Source of the DNA: Lachnospiraceae bacterium UBA3641
GTDB lineage: Bacteria; Bacillota; Clostridia; Lachnospirales; Lachnospiraceae
NCBI GenBank assembly: GCA_002373875.1
Contig: DFKQ01000064.1
Span: forward strand, 1 to 16,958
Direction: 5' to 3'
DNA length: 16,958 bases
Both the position numbers and the translations under genes were made by a program. The notes beneath the pieces were generated by a model. The model did not search any database and had not been told where the DNA came from. It saw only the letters and a list, made by a program, of their open reading frames with translations. Below are positions 1 through 6,238 of this stretch, piece by piece; within the stretch, counting starts at the first letter, position 1, and every line of letters starts with the position of its first letter.

Positions 1-54
1 GGGTGTACCTGAATAGTTACAAAATGTGTTTATCTGATGGTAAATATTGTGTTA

Positions 55-83
55 ATAATATCAAAACAAAATATAAAGCGCAA
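55..83 (-). promoter_or_regulatory. Putative leftward sigma-A promoter leaving the window
   Basis: Read on the minus strand, TTGCGC (-35, at 78-83) is separated by 17 bases from TATTAT (-10, at 55-60). Transcription would start near position 48 and run out of the left edge, presumably into a gene outside the window. The surrounding 1-206 stretch is AT-rich and contains no convincing gene, so promoter-like matches arise easily by chance here. Confidence 0.3.
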
Positions 84-165
84 TAGGAAATGAAAATGAG
101 AATTATAAAACTGAAATGAGGCCGGAATGAAAATCATGATCCTCCATTCTATACTTACAATGTTA

Positions 166-186
166 ATGCGTCATTATCCAACGCAT
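166..186 (-). terminator. Weak hairpin downstream of glutathione peroxidase gene
   Basis: ATGCGT (166-171) and ACGCAT (181-186) form a 6-bp perfect stem with a 9-base loop, 20 bases beyond the peroxidase stop codon. No U-run follows on the minus strand, so this is at best a weak terminator or a 3' stabilising structure. Confidence 0.25.
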
Positions 187-206
187 ACATAATCCCTGTC
201 CGGATT

Positions 207-746
207 TTACAGCAAAGCCTTAATACACTCTTCTACCTTCTTCATATCTGCTGTAGGTTCGAAGCGGGCAACAACGTTTCCTTCCCTGTCCACCACGAAC
301 TTCGTGAAGTTCCATTTGATATCGGGCTTCTTATCCCAGTCCGGATCGGCCTTGTTAAACATATCCTCAAGAAGTGCCTTCAGCTCATGCTCGTCAAAGC
401 CTTCAAAGCCCTTTTGCTCCTTAAGATATGTATATAAAGGAAGCTCATTTGCACCGTTTACATCCGACTTCTTCATCTGCGGGAATGTGGTATTATAGTG
501 AAGCGTACAGAATTCATGGATCTCCTCATCAGTGCCGGGCGCCTGTCCGCCGAACTGATTGCAGGGAATGTCAAGTATCTCAAGTCCCTTATCATGGTAA
601 TCCTTATACAGCTGCTCGATAGGCTCATACTGCGGTGTGAAGCCGCATCCCGTTGCAGTATTCACAATAAGGATAACCTTACCTTTATAAACCGATAAAC
701 TGAGCTTCTCATTTGTTCCTGTGGTAACATCGTAATCGTAGATCAT
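207..746 (-). CDS. gpx: Cysteine-type glutathione peroxidase (thiol peroxidase)
   Basis: A 179-aa cytoplasmic glutathione peroxidase family protein that reduces hydrogen peroxide and organic hydroperoxides. The peroxidatic residue is Cys34 in NTATGCGFTPQY, encoded by an ordinary cysteine codon and not selenocysteine. The rest of the catalytic tetrad is visible: Gln64 in the PCNQFGGQ block (61-68), and Trp145 and Asn146 in KWNFTKF (144-150). Cys80 (HEFC) sits where thioredoxin-dependent bacterial and plant enzymes carry a resolving cysteine, so thioredoxin is a more likely reductant than glutathione. Full family length. The ATG at 746 is preceded by a strong AGGAGG with good spacing. The gene stands alone. 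A 27-bp repeat copy (790-816) lies about 45 bases upstream of the start, where a promoter would be expected. Confidence 0.95.
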   Translation of the reverse strand: MIYDYDVTTGTNEKLSLSVYKGKVILIVNTATGCGFTPQYEPIEQLYKDYHDKGLEILDIPCNQFGGQAPGTDEEIHEFCTLHYNTTFPQMKKSDVNGANELPLYTYLKEQKGFEGFDEHELKALLEDMFNKADPDWDKKPDIKWNFTKFVVDREGNVVARFEPTADMKKVEECIKALL

Positions 747-788
747 TTTTAGCCCTCCTGTAAATGTGGATATTTATCTGTTCTTTAA

Positions 789-817
789 GTGAAACGGTGA
801 ACCGTCCCCTGTTTCAT
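789..817. repeat. Copy A of the 27-bp GGGGACGG-type repeat
   Basis: Positions 790-816 match the 27-base unit found at 2064-2090 at 24 of 27 positions. The differences lie in the first third of the unit. The ends TGAAAC and GTTTCA are inverted, and ACGGTGAACCGT (794-805) is a small inner hairpin. The copy abuts the 5' break of the sugar-binding-protein remnant and lies upstream of the peroxidase gene. Its plus-strand orientation is the same as copy B, so A and B bracket 817-2063 as direct repeats. No transposase is present. The unit resembles short dispersed palindromes often found with Y1/REP-associated transposases; that link is inference. Confidence 0.75.
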
Positions 818-819
818 CC

Positions 820-1725
820 GCAGCCAGAACCAGGGGAGTACGGTCCGCCCTCGGTACAGGCATCGGAGAGGGCGATGACTTAAACGCCGCTCCGATCAAG
901 GGTGATCTTAACCTTGACGGAAATGCAACGGAAGTTAAGGATGCTCAGGTGACTCTTGACGGTAAGACCCTTATCGTACGGGAGCTTGCATCGCGTGAAA
1001 TGATCACGGATAAGGGCGCTACCTGGGATGCGAATGCTGCCGGAAATGCCATAAAAGAATGGTCTTCCGCCTTTGGCGATCAGATCGATCTTATCGTATC
1101 CAACAATGACGGAATGGGAATGGCCATGTTTAACGCCTGGGCTCACGCTAACAAGGTTCCCGTGTTCGGATATGATGCCAACGGCGACTGTGTTGCGGCA
1201 ACCCGTGACGGCTTCTGCGGTTCGATAAGCCAGCATCCGGATGTGCAGGCCTACTTAACCCTTCGGGTTATACGTAACTGCCTCGACGGTGTTGATGTTC
1301 AGACCGGGATAGGTATTCCCGATGAAGCCGGAAATGTACTTTCGGACAGTGATTTTTACTATAAGGAGAAAGAACGTGCCTTCTATGCCTTAAATGTAGC
1401 CGTTACCGCCGGGAACTACAAGGACTTCCTTGATCCCAAGGCCGTATATGCACCGGTTTCTCACCAGTTAAACACAAAAGATCATCCTAAAAGAAGGGTC
1501 TTTTTAAGCATCTACAACAAGGATGATGACCTCTTAAGTCAGACCTATCAGCCCCTGCTCCAGCAGTATGCTTCTCTTCTCAATCTCGATGTAAGCTTCG
1601 TCGGAGGTAACGGGCACGATGAGTCGACCATACTGAAATCACTGGATGTTAACAAGTTCGATGCTTACGCTATAAATATGGTAAAGACAGATAACGCCGG
1701 GGAATACACATCCCTGCTTAAGTAA
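820..1725 (+). pseudogene. Sugar ABC transporter substrate-binding protein fragment (MglB-like), broken at both ends
   Basis: The frame stays open from the repeat junction near 817 to a TAA at 1723-1725. The translation matches periplasmic binding protein type 1 (galactose/glucose-binding, MglB-like). It begins inside a domain, with recognisable blocks such as DLIVSNNDGMGMAMFNAW and VPVFGYDANGDCVAATRDG. After a linker a second binding domain starts (RRVFLSIYNKDDDLLSQTYQ, about residues 180-199 counted from a GTG at 949) but stops at the end of its first lobe strand region. The parent was therefore probably a tandem two-domain protein. There is no signal peptide, lipobox, RBS or transporter partner. 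The GTG at 949 is unlikely to be a genuine start. The left end abuts a dispersed repeat and the right end falls in a 125-bp direct repeat, so this is a displaced remnant. Confidence 0.8.
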
Positions 1726-1822
1726 AGCTTTACTTCAGTTTCCTTGGCCTCTCAAGAGCTGCATTAAGGGTTTCATCCTTCCCGGCAAATCGGAACCTGA
1801 TATAATCATTGATGTCTTCCTT
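1698..1822. repeat. Left copy of 125-bp direct repeat
   Basis: This stretch matches 6114-6238 at a constant offset of 4416 with no indels. I count about 6 mismatches in 125 positions, one near 1746 and the rest clustered around 1777-1791. It contains the last codons of the binding-protein remnant, a perfect 16-bp palindrome (AAGTAAAGCTTTACTT, 1720-1735) and the last codons of an aminotransferase gene in opposite orientation. The homology ends abruptly at both sides. Confidence 0.9.
1730..1822 (-). pseudogene. 3' scrap of the aminotransferase gene
   Basis: Read on the minus strand this gives the last 30 residues of the aminotransferase encoded at 6146-7294, including the same terminal KLK and stop codon. 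It differs by three substitutions in the last 20 residues (His to Arg, Lys to Gly, Leu to Pro). It has no start or catalytic part and cannot be functional. It is the decayed member of the 125-bp direct repeat pair. Confidence 0.85.
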
Positions 1823-1827
1823 CATTT

Positions 1828-2091
1828 TCAGTAGATGAGCGGCGGACGATCTTCTATATACCATCCGTCTTCTTCATCCCACACTTCCCTTATGATAACC
1901 CCGCCAAGTGCCGATCTTTCCCGCATGCGGGGAGCCTCTTCGTAGAACCTGCAGGCTATGTTATCCCGGGTGTTTCGCGGATCCGAAGTTGAAAATCGCT
2001 GGGGCACGCATATCTTGTCTTCCTGATAATATGCCGTTTCGCAATGTATGCAGTCAGTGCATTTGAACCGAGGAACCGTCCCCTGTTTCAT
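1828..2091 (-). CDS. Small Cys-rich protein whose N-terminus is encoded by a dispersed repeat
   Basis: An 87-aa soluble protein with no family that I recognise. The N-terminal part has a C-x2-C-x2-C cluster (KCTDCIHC, about residues 11-18), then Cys at about 29 and 53, a pattern suggesting a bound metal such as zinc. The C-terminus is acidic and aromatic (EVWDEEDGWYIEDRP). The ATG at 2091 was chosen over the upstream in-frame start at 2316 because a ribosome binding site (GGGAAGGTG) lies just before it and the upstream extension only shadows the GGDEF gene. The start is one base after the GGDEF stop (TGA-T-ATG), which implies translational coupling. The first nine residues (MKQGTVPRF) come from repeat copy B. 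An alternative reading is that the native start was elsewhere and the gene is damaged. Confidence 0.65.
   Translation of the reverse strand: MKQGTVPRFKCTDCIHCETAYYQEDKICVPQRFSTSDPRNTRDNIACRFYEEAPRMRERSALGGVIIREVWDEEDGWYIEDRPPLIY
2064..2090. repeat. Copy B of the 27-bp GGGGACGG-type repeat
   Basis: Identical over 27 bases to the copy at 15105-15131. It begins TGAACC and ends CCCCTGTTTCA on the plus strand and carries an internal direct repeat of CGGTTC when read on the minus strand. It lies immediately after the GGDEF stop codon and inside the 5' end of the small Cys-rich gene, supplying its start codon together with the preceding base. Confidence 0.85.
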
Positions 2092-2092
2092 A

Positions 2093-3232
2093 TCACCTTC
2101 CCTTATAATCAGGAAATTTCTCATGAAATAATTTTTTATCTTCGTACATTTTACTCTCGGCATCCTTAATGATCTCGCGAACCTTCGCACCTTCGCCGCT
2201 CGAAGATCCCATGGAGGCGATCGGTCGTTCCTGCGACTCAAGCATCTGCCTGAATTCATCCACTCTTTTTCTGTACGCATCATCATCGGTAACCGGGAAC
2301 AGTATAACAAACTCATCTCCGCTTATCCTGTATATGCTCTCATGCCTGAAGAATTGCTTCAAGACATCCCCGAATTCGGCAATGAGCTTATCACCGGCCT
2401 TGTGTCCGAAGTTGTCATTCGTGTATTTTAATCCGTTTACATCACAGAACAGAGCCACGATCCTGGGTTCAGTCAATAATTCCTGTCTGGCTTCATCATA
2501 GGCGAGCCTGTTTTGAAGCTTGGTCAGAGTGTCTGTATGCGATACCTCCATAAGTACCTTCTCCCTAAGCCGGAACTCCGCCTGCTGCTCTGCCTGAAGC
2601 ATAATGTATATGGTCAGCTCAGAAAATACAACCGCAATGAAGGTAAAGGAAACCTCGGGGATTATATAGTGCATTATCGCCGAAAGCGTAGGGAAGAACA
2701 CATATGACAGCAAGGCAATGGTATCGTGTCTACCAAGAAGCCTTGCATTCATGATAAGAAGATATAAGCTGTATATCATAATCCCGGTGGTAAAGATCTG
2801 GGCATAGACATACCAGTCGCCCACCTGATAATATCCGTCCTCTATGTAAAATACCTTGTGGGCAAGGGATCCCGCGACCACAAATACGTTTGCAATAACA
2901 AACGCCACCTGTATCACCTTTTCGGGAAGGGAAGACATCTCCTTCTTTTCCTTTATGGTCTCTATCAGATAAACACACAGGAACATAGTCATGGAATAAC
3001 CCATAACATAGGACATCAGATTTGTCACAAACATCATGTGCGAGTATTTCCCGTATCCATTGAGGCTCCAGGACAACATGTCTGTAATGACCGCTATCAT
3101 GCAGTCCACCACCGCATACTTATATACGGTATTCTTTATATGCTTGCTTTTATTCTCAATGATGCTTCCCAGAAACAACATGAGAAGCACTACCAGGCTC
3201 ACAGCCTCTGACATTACCATAGCTGTTTTCAT
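2093..3232 (-). CDS. Membrane diguanylate cyclase (GGDEF domain)
   Basis: A 379-aa two-part protein. Roughly residues 5-215 hold about six or seven hydrophobic segments forming an integral-membrane sensor. Residues about 225-375 form a GGDEF domain, expected to make cyclic di-GMP from two GTP at the inner face of the membrane. Key blocks are DTLTKLQNRLAYDE, the metal-binding FCDVNGLKYTNDNFGH and the active-site loop RISGDEF, where the first Gly is Ser, a variant also found in active enzymes. The RxxD inhibitory I-site is not seen at its usual place before the loop. The ATG at 3232 follows GGGAGA with 8 bases spacing; the ATG at 3238 is too close to it, and a TTG at 3271 has no RBS. It is co-directional with acetolactate decarboxylase and the small Cys-rich gene. 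Confidence 0.9.
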   Translation of the reverse strand: MKTAMVMSEAVSLVVLLMLFLGSIIENKSKHIKNTVYKYAVVDCMIAVITDMLSWSLNGYGKYSHMMFVTNLMSYVMGYSMTMFLCVYLIETIKEKKEMSSLPEKVIQVAFVIANVFVVAGSLAHKVFYIEDGYYQVGDWYVYAQIFTTGIMIYSLYLLIMNARLLGRHDTIALLSYVFFPTLSAIMHYIIPEVSFTFIAVVFSELTIYIMLQAEQQAEFRLREKVLMEVSHTDTLTKLQNRLAYDEARQELLTEPRIVALFCDVNGLKYTNDNFGHKAGDKLIAEFGDVLKQFFRHESIYRISGDEFVILFPVTDDDAYRKRVDEFRQMLESQERPIASMGSSSGEGAKVREIIKDAESKMYEDKKLFHEKFPDYKGR

Positions 3233-3249
3233 GATCATATTCTCCCATG

Positions 3250-3288
3250 GTTGTTTTATAATAAACAACAAAAGTATTTATACTTTTG
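3250..3288 (-). terminator. Two abutting AT-rich perfect palindromes between alsD and the GGDEF gene
   Basis: CAAAAGTA/TACTTTTG with a TTTA loop (3269-3288) and GTTGTTT/AAACAAC with a 6-base loop (3250-3269) lie side by side, 18 bases past the acetolactate decarboxylase stop. On the minus strand the first hairpin is followed by TTGTTTATT, giving a weak terminator-like form. The second overlaps a TATAAT/ATTATA core and ends just before the GGDEF ribosome binding site. They may limit readthrough or act as a regulatory site. Confidence 0.4.
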
Positions 3289-3305
3289 CCCGTTCACTAT
3301 AAAGA

Positions 3306-3983
3306 TCAATCCGACAATGAATAGGTATCATATTCAGCGTCATACGGAAGCCAGGTCTCGATAGCATTAAGTTTGACAAGATTTACATCGGCGTATTTCA
3401 TCTTAAGATCCGTTACATGTCCTCCCACCGAATGATTCCAGTTAAGAAAATGCATATGCCATCCAGGATCATTTATCCCCTGCAGATAATCGGGAAAATA
3501 CACACATACAAGCGACCCCTTCGTATTCTCGTATTCATATGTCTTCCTGTTTCTGCCCTCCGACTCATTAAGCGGGATATGGTGGGTGAACACCGCCGAC
3601 TGCGAATTGACCGTTATCCTCTCAAACAGCCCGTCTATCCTCGCTATATGAATACTGTTAAGCCCGAAGTTCTCTTCAACCTCAACGGAAAGATCACTCT
3701 CCAGCTTCTTAAGGCCATCCACCGCATTAAGGCCAAACTGTCTGTACAGATTCATATATGCTACGGATGCAAATGTAACTCCTGCTTTTGCAACCCTTTC
3801 AGAAGTTCCGTCATCCTTCAATCTGTAGCATTTCCCGTCAATAATTACCATCTCACCGTCAGCATTTTCAAACATCCCGACCCCTGTATCTCCGTGGCAC
3901 AGCAGATCCTCCACACCGATCATCGGCTTTAAATAACCTGCCTCCAATGCCTTGACTGTTGAAACCTGAAAAATCTTATTCAT
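3306..3983 (-). CDS. alsD: Alpha-acetolactate decarboxylase
   Basis: A 225-aa cytoplasmic enzyme (EC 4.1.1.5) converting (S)-2-acetolactate to (R)-acetoin and CO2, either as an overflow route from pyruvate or to drain acetolactate from branched-chain amino-acid synthesis. The family signature is clear: GWHMHFLNWNHSVGGHVTDL carries the three zinc ligands His176, His178 and His189, and MVIIDGKCYRL (45-55) with the nearby Glu44 forms the other active-site block. The length is near the usual 230-260 residues. The ATG at 3983 has GGAG eight bases upstream. The gene that normally accompanies it, acetolactate synthase alsS, is not in the window. Instead it lies between a receiver-like protein and a GGDEF protein, 57 and about 73 bases away, so the three may be co-transcribed. 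Confidence 0.95.
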   Translation of the reverse strand: MNKIFQVSTVKALEAGYLKPMIGVEDLLCHGDTGVGMFENADGEMVIIDGKCYRLKDDGTSERVAKAGVTFASVAYMNLYRQFGLNAVDGLKKLESDLSVEVEENFGLNSIHIARIDGLFERITVNSQSAVFTHHIPLNESEGRNRKTYEYENTKGSLVCVYFPDYLQGINDPGWHMHFLNWNHSVGGHVTDLKMKYADVNLVKLNAIETWLPYDAEYDTYSLSD

Positions 3984-4040
3984 ACGGTTTTCTCCTATTC
4001 AAAAAAGTCACACAATTGATACGTATATTATAACTCTTTT

Positions 4041-4811
4041 TTATAATTTTGGAAATTCACTTGCATAGTTATTTATGAGATATGCCGCATTTTTCTTGGG
4101 AGGAGTCTCTTTTGAAATACAGGTGGCAGACTCTATTTTTATGTAATTAAATACCTGCTGCTCCCCCTTGTTCTTCGCCAGAAATACAAGCTTTAAATCA
4201 TTAAGCTTCTGCCATCTTTCCACCATGGCAAACAGTAAGGCATTTCCCCAGACAGTAATCATGGAATCCATTCCGATCACTATCACATTTGTATATGCAA
4301 TATGTCTGTTTACCAGCCCCATATCCGGTTTTATAAGGGTGACAGAGAATTTATCCTCCAAAAAGATCTTCATATCCTCCATATACTCAAGGTCAGAGTC
4401 GATCATGAGAACAGACCTGCGCGCAATGACATTATTGGAGAAGCATGCCAGGATATCATTCGACAACTGCATCATCATCTCTCCCGACGGACGATATGTT
4501 CCTGCAATGAAGAGCCTGGGAATATCCTTCCTCACCTCCGCCATTACATCATCATCGGCACATATAAACAGCGTCTTGTCTTCCTCAAGGCACAGGTCAC
4601 GTATATAAAGACATATTCCCTTGATGGACAGCGGATAGCTATCGGGCATCATCAGGATAAACAGATTTGACTGATTCTTAATAAGCGCGATCGAGTCAAC
4701 CGAAAAATCAGCGTTGACGATTTCTATGCCCTTGGATTCCAGATAATCAGCCCTGAACTTATTGTGATCATTTTCTATCATACATACCGTACATTTCTTA
4801 TCAACATTCAT
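4041..4811 (-). CDS. Tandem degenerate receiver-like protein
   Basis: A 256-aa soluble protein with two similar alpha/beta halves (about 1-120 and 132-250), each with the hydrophobic strand spacing of a response-regulator receiver domain. In the second half VLMIDSDLEYMEDMKIFLED resembles the first strand with its acidic pair, and ATCISKETPPKK resembles the conserved Lys-Pro end. The phospho-acceptor position after the third strand (NVIVIGMDSM) appears to be Gly instead of Asp. No DNA-binding or output domain follows. I therefore call it a pseudo-receiver of unknown role, possibly a signalling partner of the nearby GGDEF protein. ATG at 4811, with AAGGTGG upstream at a rather long spacing. It is first of a minus-strand cluster with alsD. 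Confidence 0.65.
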   Translation of the reverse strand: MNVDKKCTVCMIENDHNKFRADYLESKGIEIVNADFSVDSIALIKNQSNLFILMMPDSYPLSIKGICLYIRDLCLEEDKTLFICADDDVMAEVRKDIPRLFIAGTYRPSGEMMMQLSNDILACFSNNVIARRSVLMIDSDLEYMEDMKIFLEDKFSVTLIKPDMGLVNRHIAYTNVIVIGMDSMITVWGNALLFAMVERWQKLNDLKLVFLAKNKGEQQVFNYIKIESATCISKETPPKKNAAYLINNYASEFPKL

Positions 4812-5064
4812 ATTCCCGCATCCACCTTCTGTTTTAATCCTTTACGCTAAATCCCTGACGGTCCCGACCGGCTTTCATAACCGACCGGCTTCCCGTAGTT
4901 TTCCGCATATATGATATCATGCCGGCATATGGACACTCAATACTTTTCCTCCTATAGATTTTATGTTCTCTTTCATTTATCTTTTGTTCTTTTATATTAC
5001 GCTCAATATGATAAAATGAGAATGCAACCATTCAGAACAGCACATATATTTTAAAATACGAACC
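4812..5064. other. Divergent intergenic region with imperfect repeats
   Basis: This 253-bp region separates the minus-strand receiver-like gene from the plus-strand hydrolase gene. It holds a 10-bp direct repeat (CGACCGGCTT, near 4868 and 4884), a perfect palindrome ATGCCGGCAT with a nearby TGATATCA, and a minus-strand AGGAGG (around 4950) with no conventional ATG after it. A 35-codon frame opening at ATT (IECPYAGMISY...) and ending at 4834 would fit that AGGAGG, but ATT starts are very rare, so I do not call it a gene. No riboswitch consensus was recognised. Confidence 0.5.
4984..5012 (+). promoter_or_regulatory. Putative promoter of the DUF2974 hydrolase gene
   Basis: TTGTTC (4984-4989), a 17-base spacer and TATGAT (5007-5012) form a good sigma-A type match. 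Transcription would begin near 5019, giving a leader of about 45 bases before the ATG at 5065. Confidence 0.5.
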
Positions 5065-6087
5065 ATGGGTACTATAGTCGATTATATAAAATGGCGGGGC
5101 GATCTTGACTTTGACAGGGATGCCTTTAATGTAATGGATAATATCGTATTATCCGTTGTTTCTTATGTGGAAATGGACGAGATATTTACAGGGCTTAAGG
5201 CAGACGTACTGACCCTTAAGGAGATAAGCGATCTCTATTTTGAGAAGCTGTATGACAAAAAGAATTTCAGGGACGGCTCGGTCCTTAAGGACGGTCCCGA
5301 TATACTTAGGATGATCGCAGACACCGACAGGTTCCGTAACGTACGGGTGCGCAATTACATAAGCCTTAACGATACCGGCCGGACCCTGCAGTTTGCGGCA
5401 ATGGAATTCATGCTTACGGAAAGTGTGAGCTATTTAGCCTTCCGCGGCACCGATGATACGGTCGTGGGATGGAAGGAGGATTTTCACCTTGCCATGACGG
5501 AAACAGAAGCCGAGAAGGAAACGGTGGCTTATATAAACAGGATAGCGGGCGGTAATGACAGGCAGTATTATGTGGGAGGCCACTCCAAGGGCGGCCATCT
5601 GGCGGTCTTTGCCGCAGCACAGTGCAGACAGGATATCCGAGACAGGATAATCCGGATATTCAGCAACGACGGCCCGGGCTTTATGGAAGAGGTCGCAGGC
5701 AGCGCATCGATCATGGCCATTCTTCCCAGGCTTGTGAGCATCATACCCGAAGATGCGGTCGTCGGACTCCTCATGACCCCGGTTGGCGATCCAATAGTAG
5801 TTAAGAGCACGGCAAAATCACTCTTTCAGCATAACCCAGCAACCTGGTGCCTTGAGGGAAAATCATTTATCAAGGCAAGCGGTATATCCGCCGGGGCAAA
5901 AACCTTCAGAAAGCTGATAAAAGAGAGCCTTGGTAAGATGAGCCGCGAGGAACTGGATGACTTTGTCGAGAACATCTTCTCCATATTTGACAATGCCGGA
6001 GCCGAGACCCTTACCGACTTTAAAAAGGGCGGGCTTAAATCACTTAAGTCTATTGCTCATGCGATCAGATACAAGCGGGATGAATGA
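5065..6087 (+). CDS. Mbeg1-like (DUF2974) alpha/beta-hydrolase
   Basis: A 340-aa soluble protein of the lipase-like DUF2974 group common in Firmicutes. The nucleophile elbow is GGHSKGGH with Ser174. Upstream, AFRGTDDTVVGWKEDF (125-140) resembles the lipase class 3 oxyanion region, and FSNDGPGF (199-206) supplies a conserved Asp. An esterase or lipase activity is expected, but no substrate is established for the family. There is no signal peptide or membrane segment, so it is probably cytoplasmic. The N-terminus (MGTIVDYIKWRGDLDFDRDAF) matches the family's usual start, supporting the ATG at 5065 even though no good Shine-Dalgarno sequence precedes it. It is the only intact plus-strand gene before the right edge and ends 26 bases before the 125-bp direct repeat. 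Confidence 0.85.
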   Translation: MGTIVDYIKWRGDLDFDRDAFNVMDNIVLSVVSYVEMDEIFTGLKADVLTLKEISDLYFEKLYDKKNFRDGSVLKDGPDILRMIADTDRFRNVRVRNYISLNDTGRTLQFAAMEFMLTESVSYLAFRGTDDTVVGWKEDFHLAMTETEAEKETVAYINRIAGGNDRQYYVGGHSKGGHLAVFAAAQCRQDIRDRIIRIFSNDGPGFMEEVAGSASIMAILPRLVSIIPEDAVVGLLMTPVGDPIVVKSTAKSLFQHNPATWCLEGKSFIKASGISAGAKTFRKLIKESLGKMSREELDDFVENIFSIFDNAGAETLTDFKKGGLKSLKSIAHAIRYKRDE

Positions 6088-6090
6088 TAG

Positions 6091-6120
6091 TTCCCCGGCT
6101 GAGCTTGATAACTCGGGGAA
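6091..6120 (+). terminator. Hairpin after the hydrolase gene, straddling the repeat junction
   Basis: TTCCCCG (6091-6097) pairs with CGGGGAA (6114-6120), with an optional inner GAG/CTC pairing. It starts 3 bases past the hydrolase stop and lacks a U-run, so termination would be weak. The right arm is the first seven bases of the 125-bp repeat, so the hairpin was created by the junction itself. Confidence 0.4.
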
Positions 6121-6238
6121 TACACATCCCTGCTTAAGTAAAGCTTTACTTCAGTTTCCTTAGCCTCTCAAGAGCTGCATTAAGGGTTTCATCCTTCTTG
6201 GCGAAGTGGAACCTGATATAATCATTGATGTCTTCCTT
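6114..6238. repeat. Right copy of 125-bp direct repeat
   Basis: The partner of 1698-1822. Here the right part is the authentic 3' end of the aminotransferase gene, while the first 25 bases are an orphan scrap encoding GEYTSLLK of the binding-protein remnant. The perfect palindrome AAGTAAAGCTTTACTT lies at 6136-6151; read on either strand it gives AAG-TAA, and it covers the aminotransferase stop codon. Confidence 0.9.

Noticed and set aside
207..746. Selenocysteine in the glutathione peroxidase
   Set aside because: The active-site codon is an ordinary cysteine codon.
949..1725. Functional gene starting at GTG 949
   Set aside because: The start lies inside a binding-protein domain, has no RBS or signal peptide, and homology continues upstream of it; the 3' end is also truncated.
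1828..2316. Longer 162-aa version of the small Cys-rich protein
   Set aside because: The extra N-terminal 75 residues run antiphase through the GGDEF gene and are unlike protein. A good RBS supports the start at 2091.
4834..5031. 65-aa minus-strand frame upstream of the receiver-like gene
   Set aside because: Low-complexity composition, no family resemblance and no RBS at its ATG. Only an internal ATT follows an AGGAGG. Not supported as a gene.
4812..5064. Cyclic di-GMP riboswitch near the GGDEF cluster
   Set aside because: The characteristic GEMM core motifs are absent on both strands.
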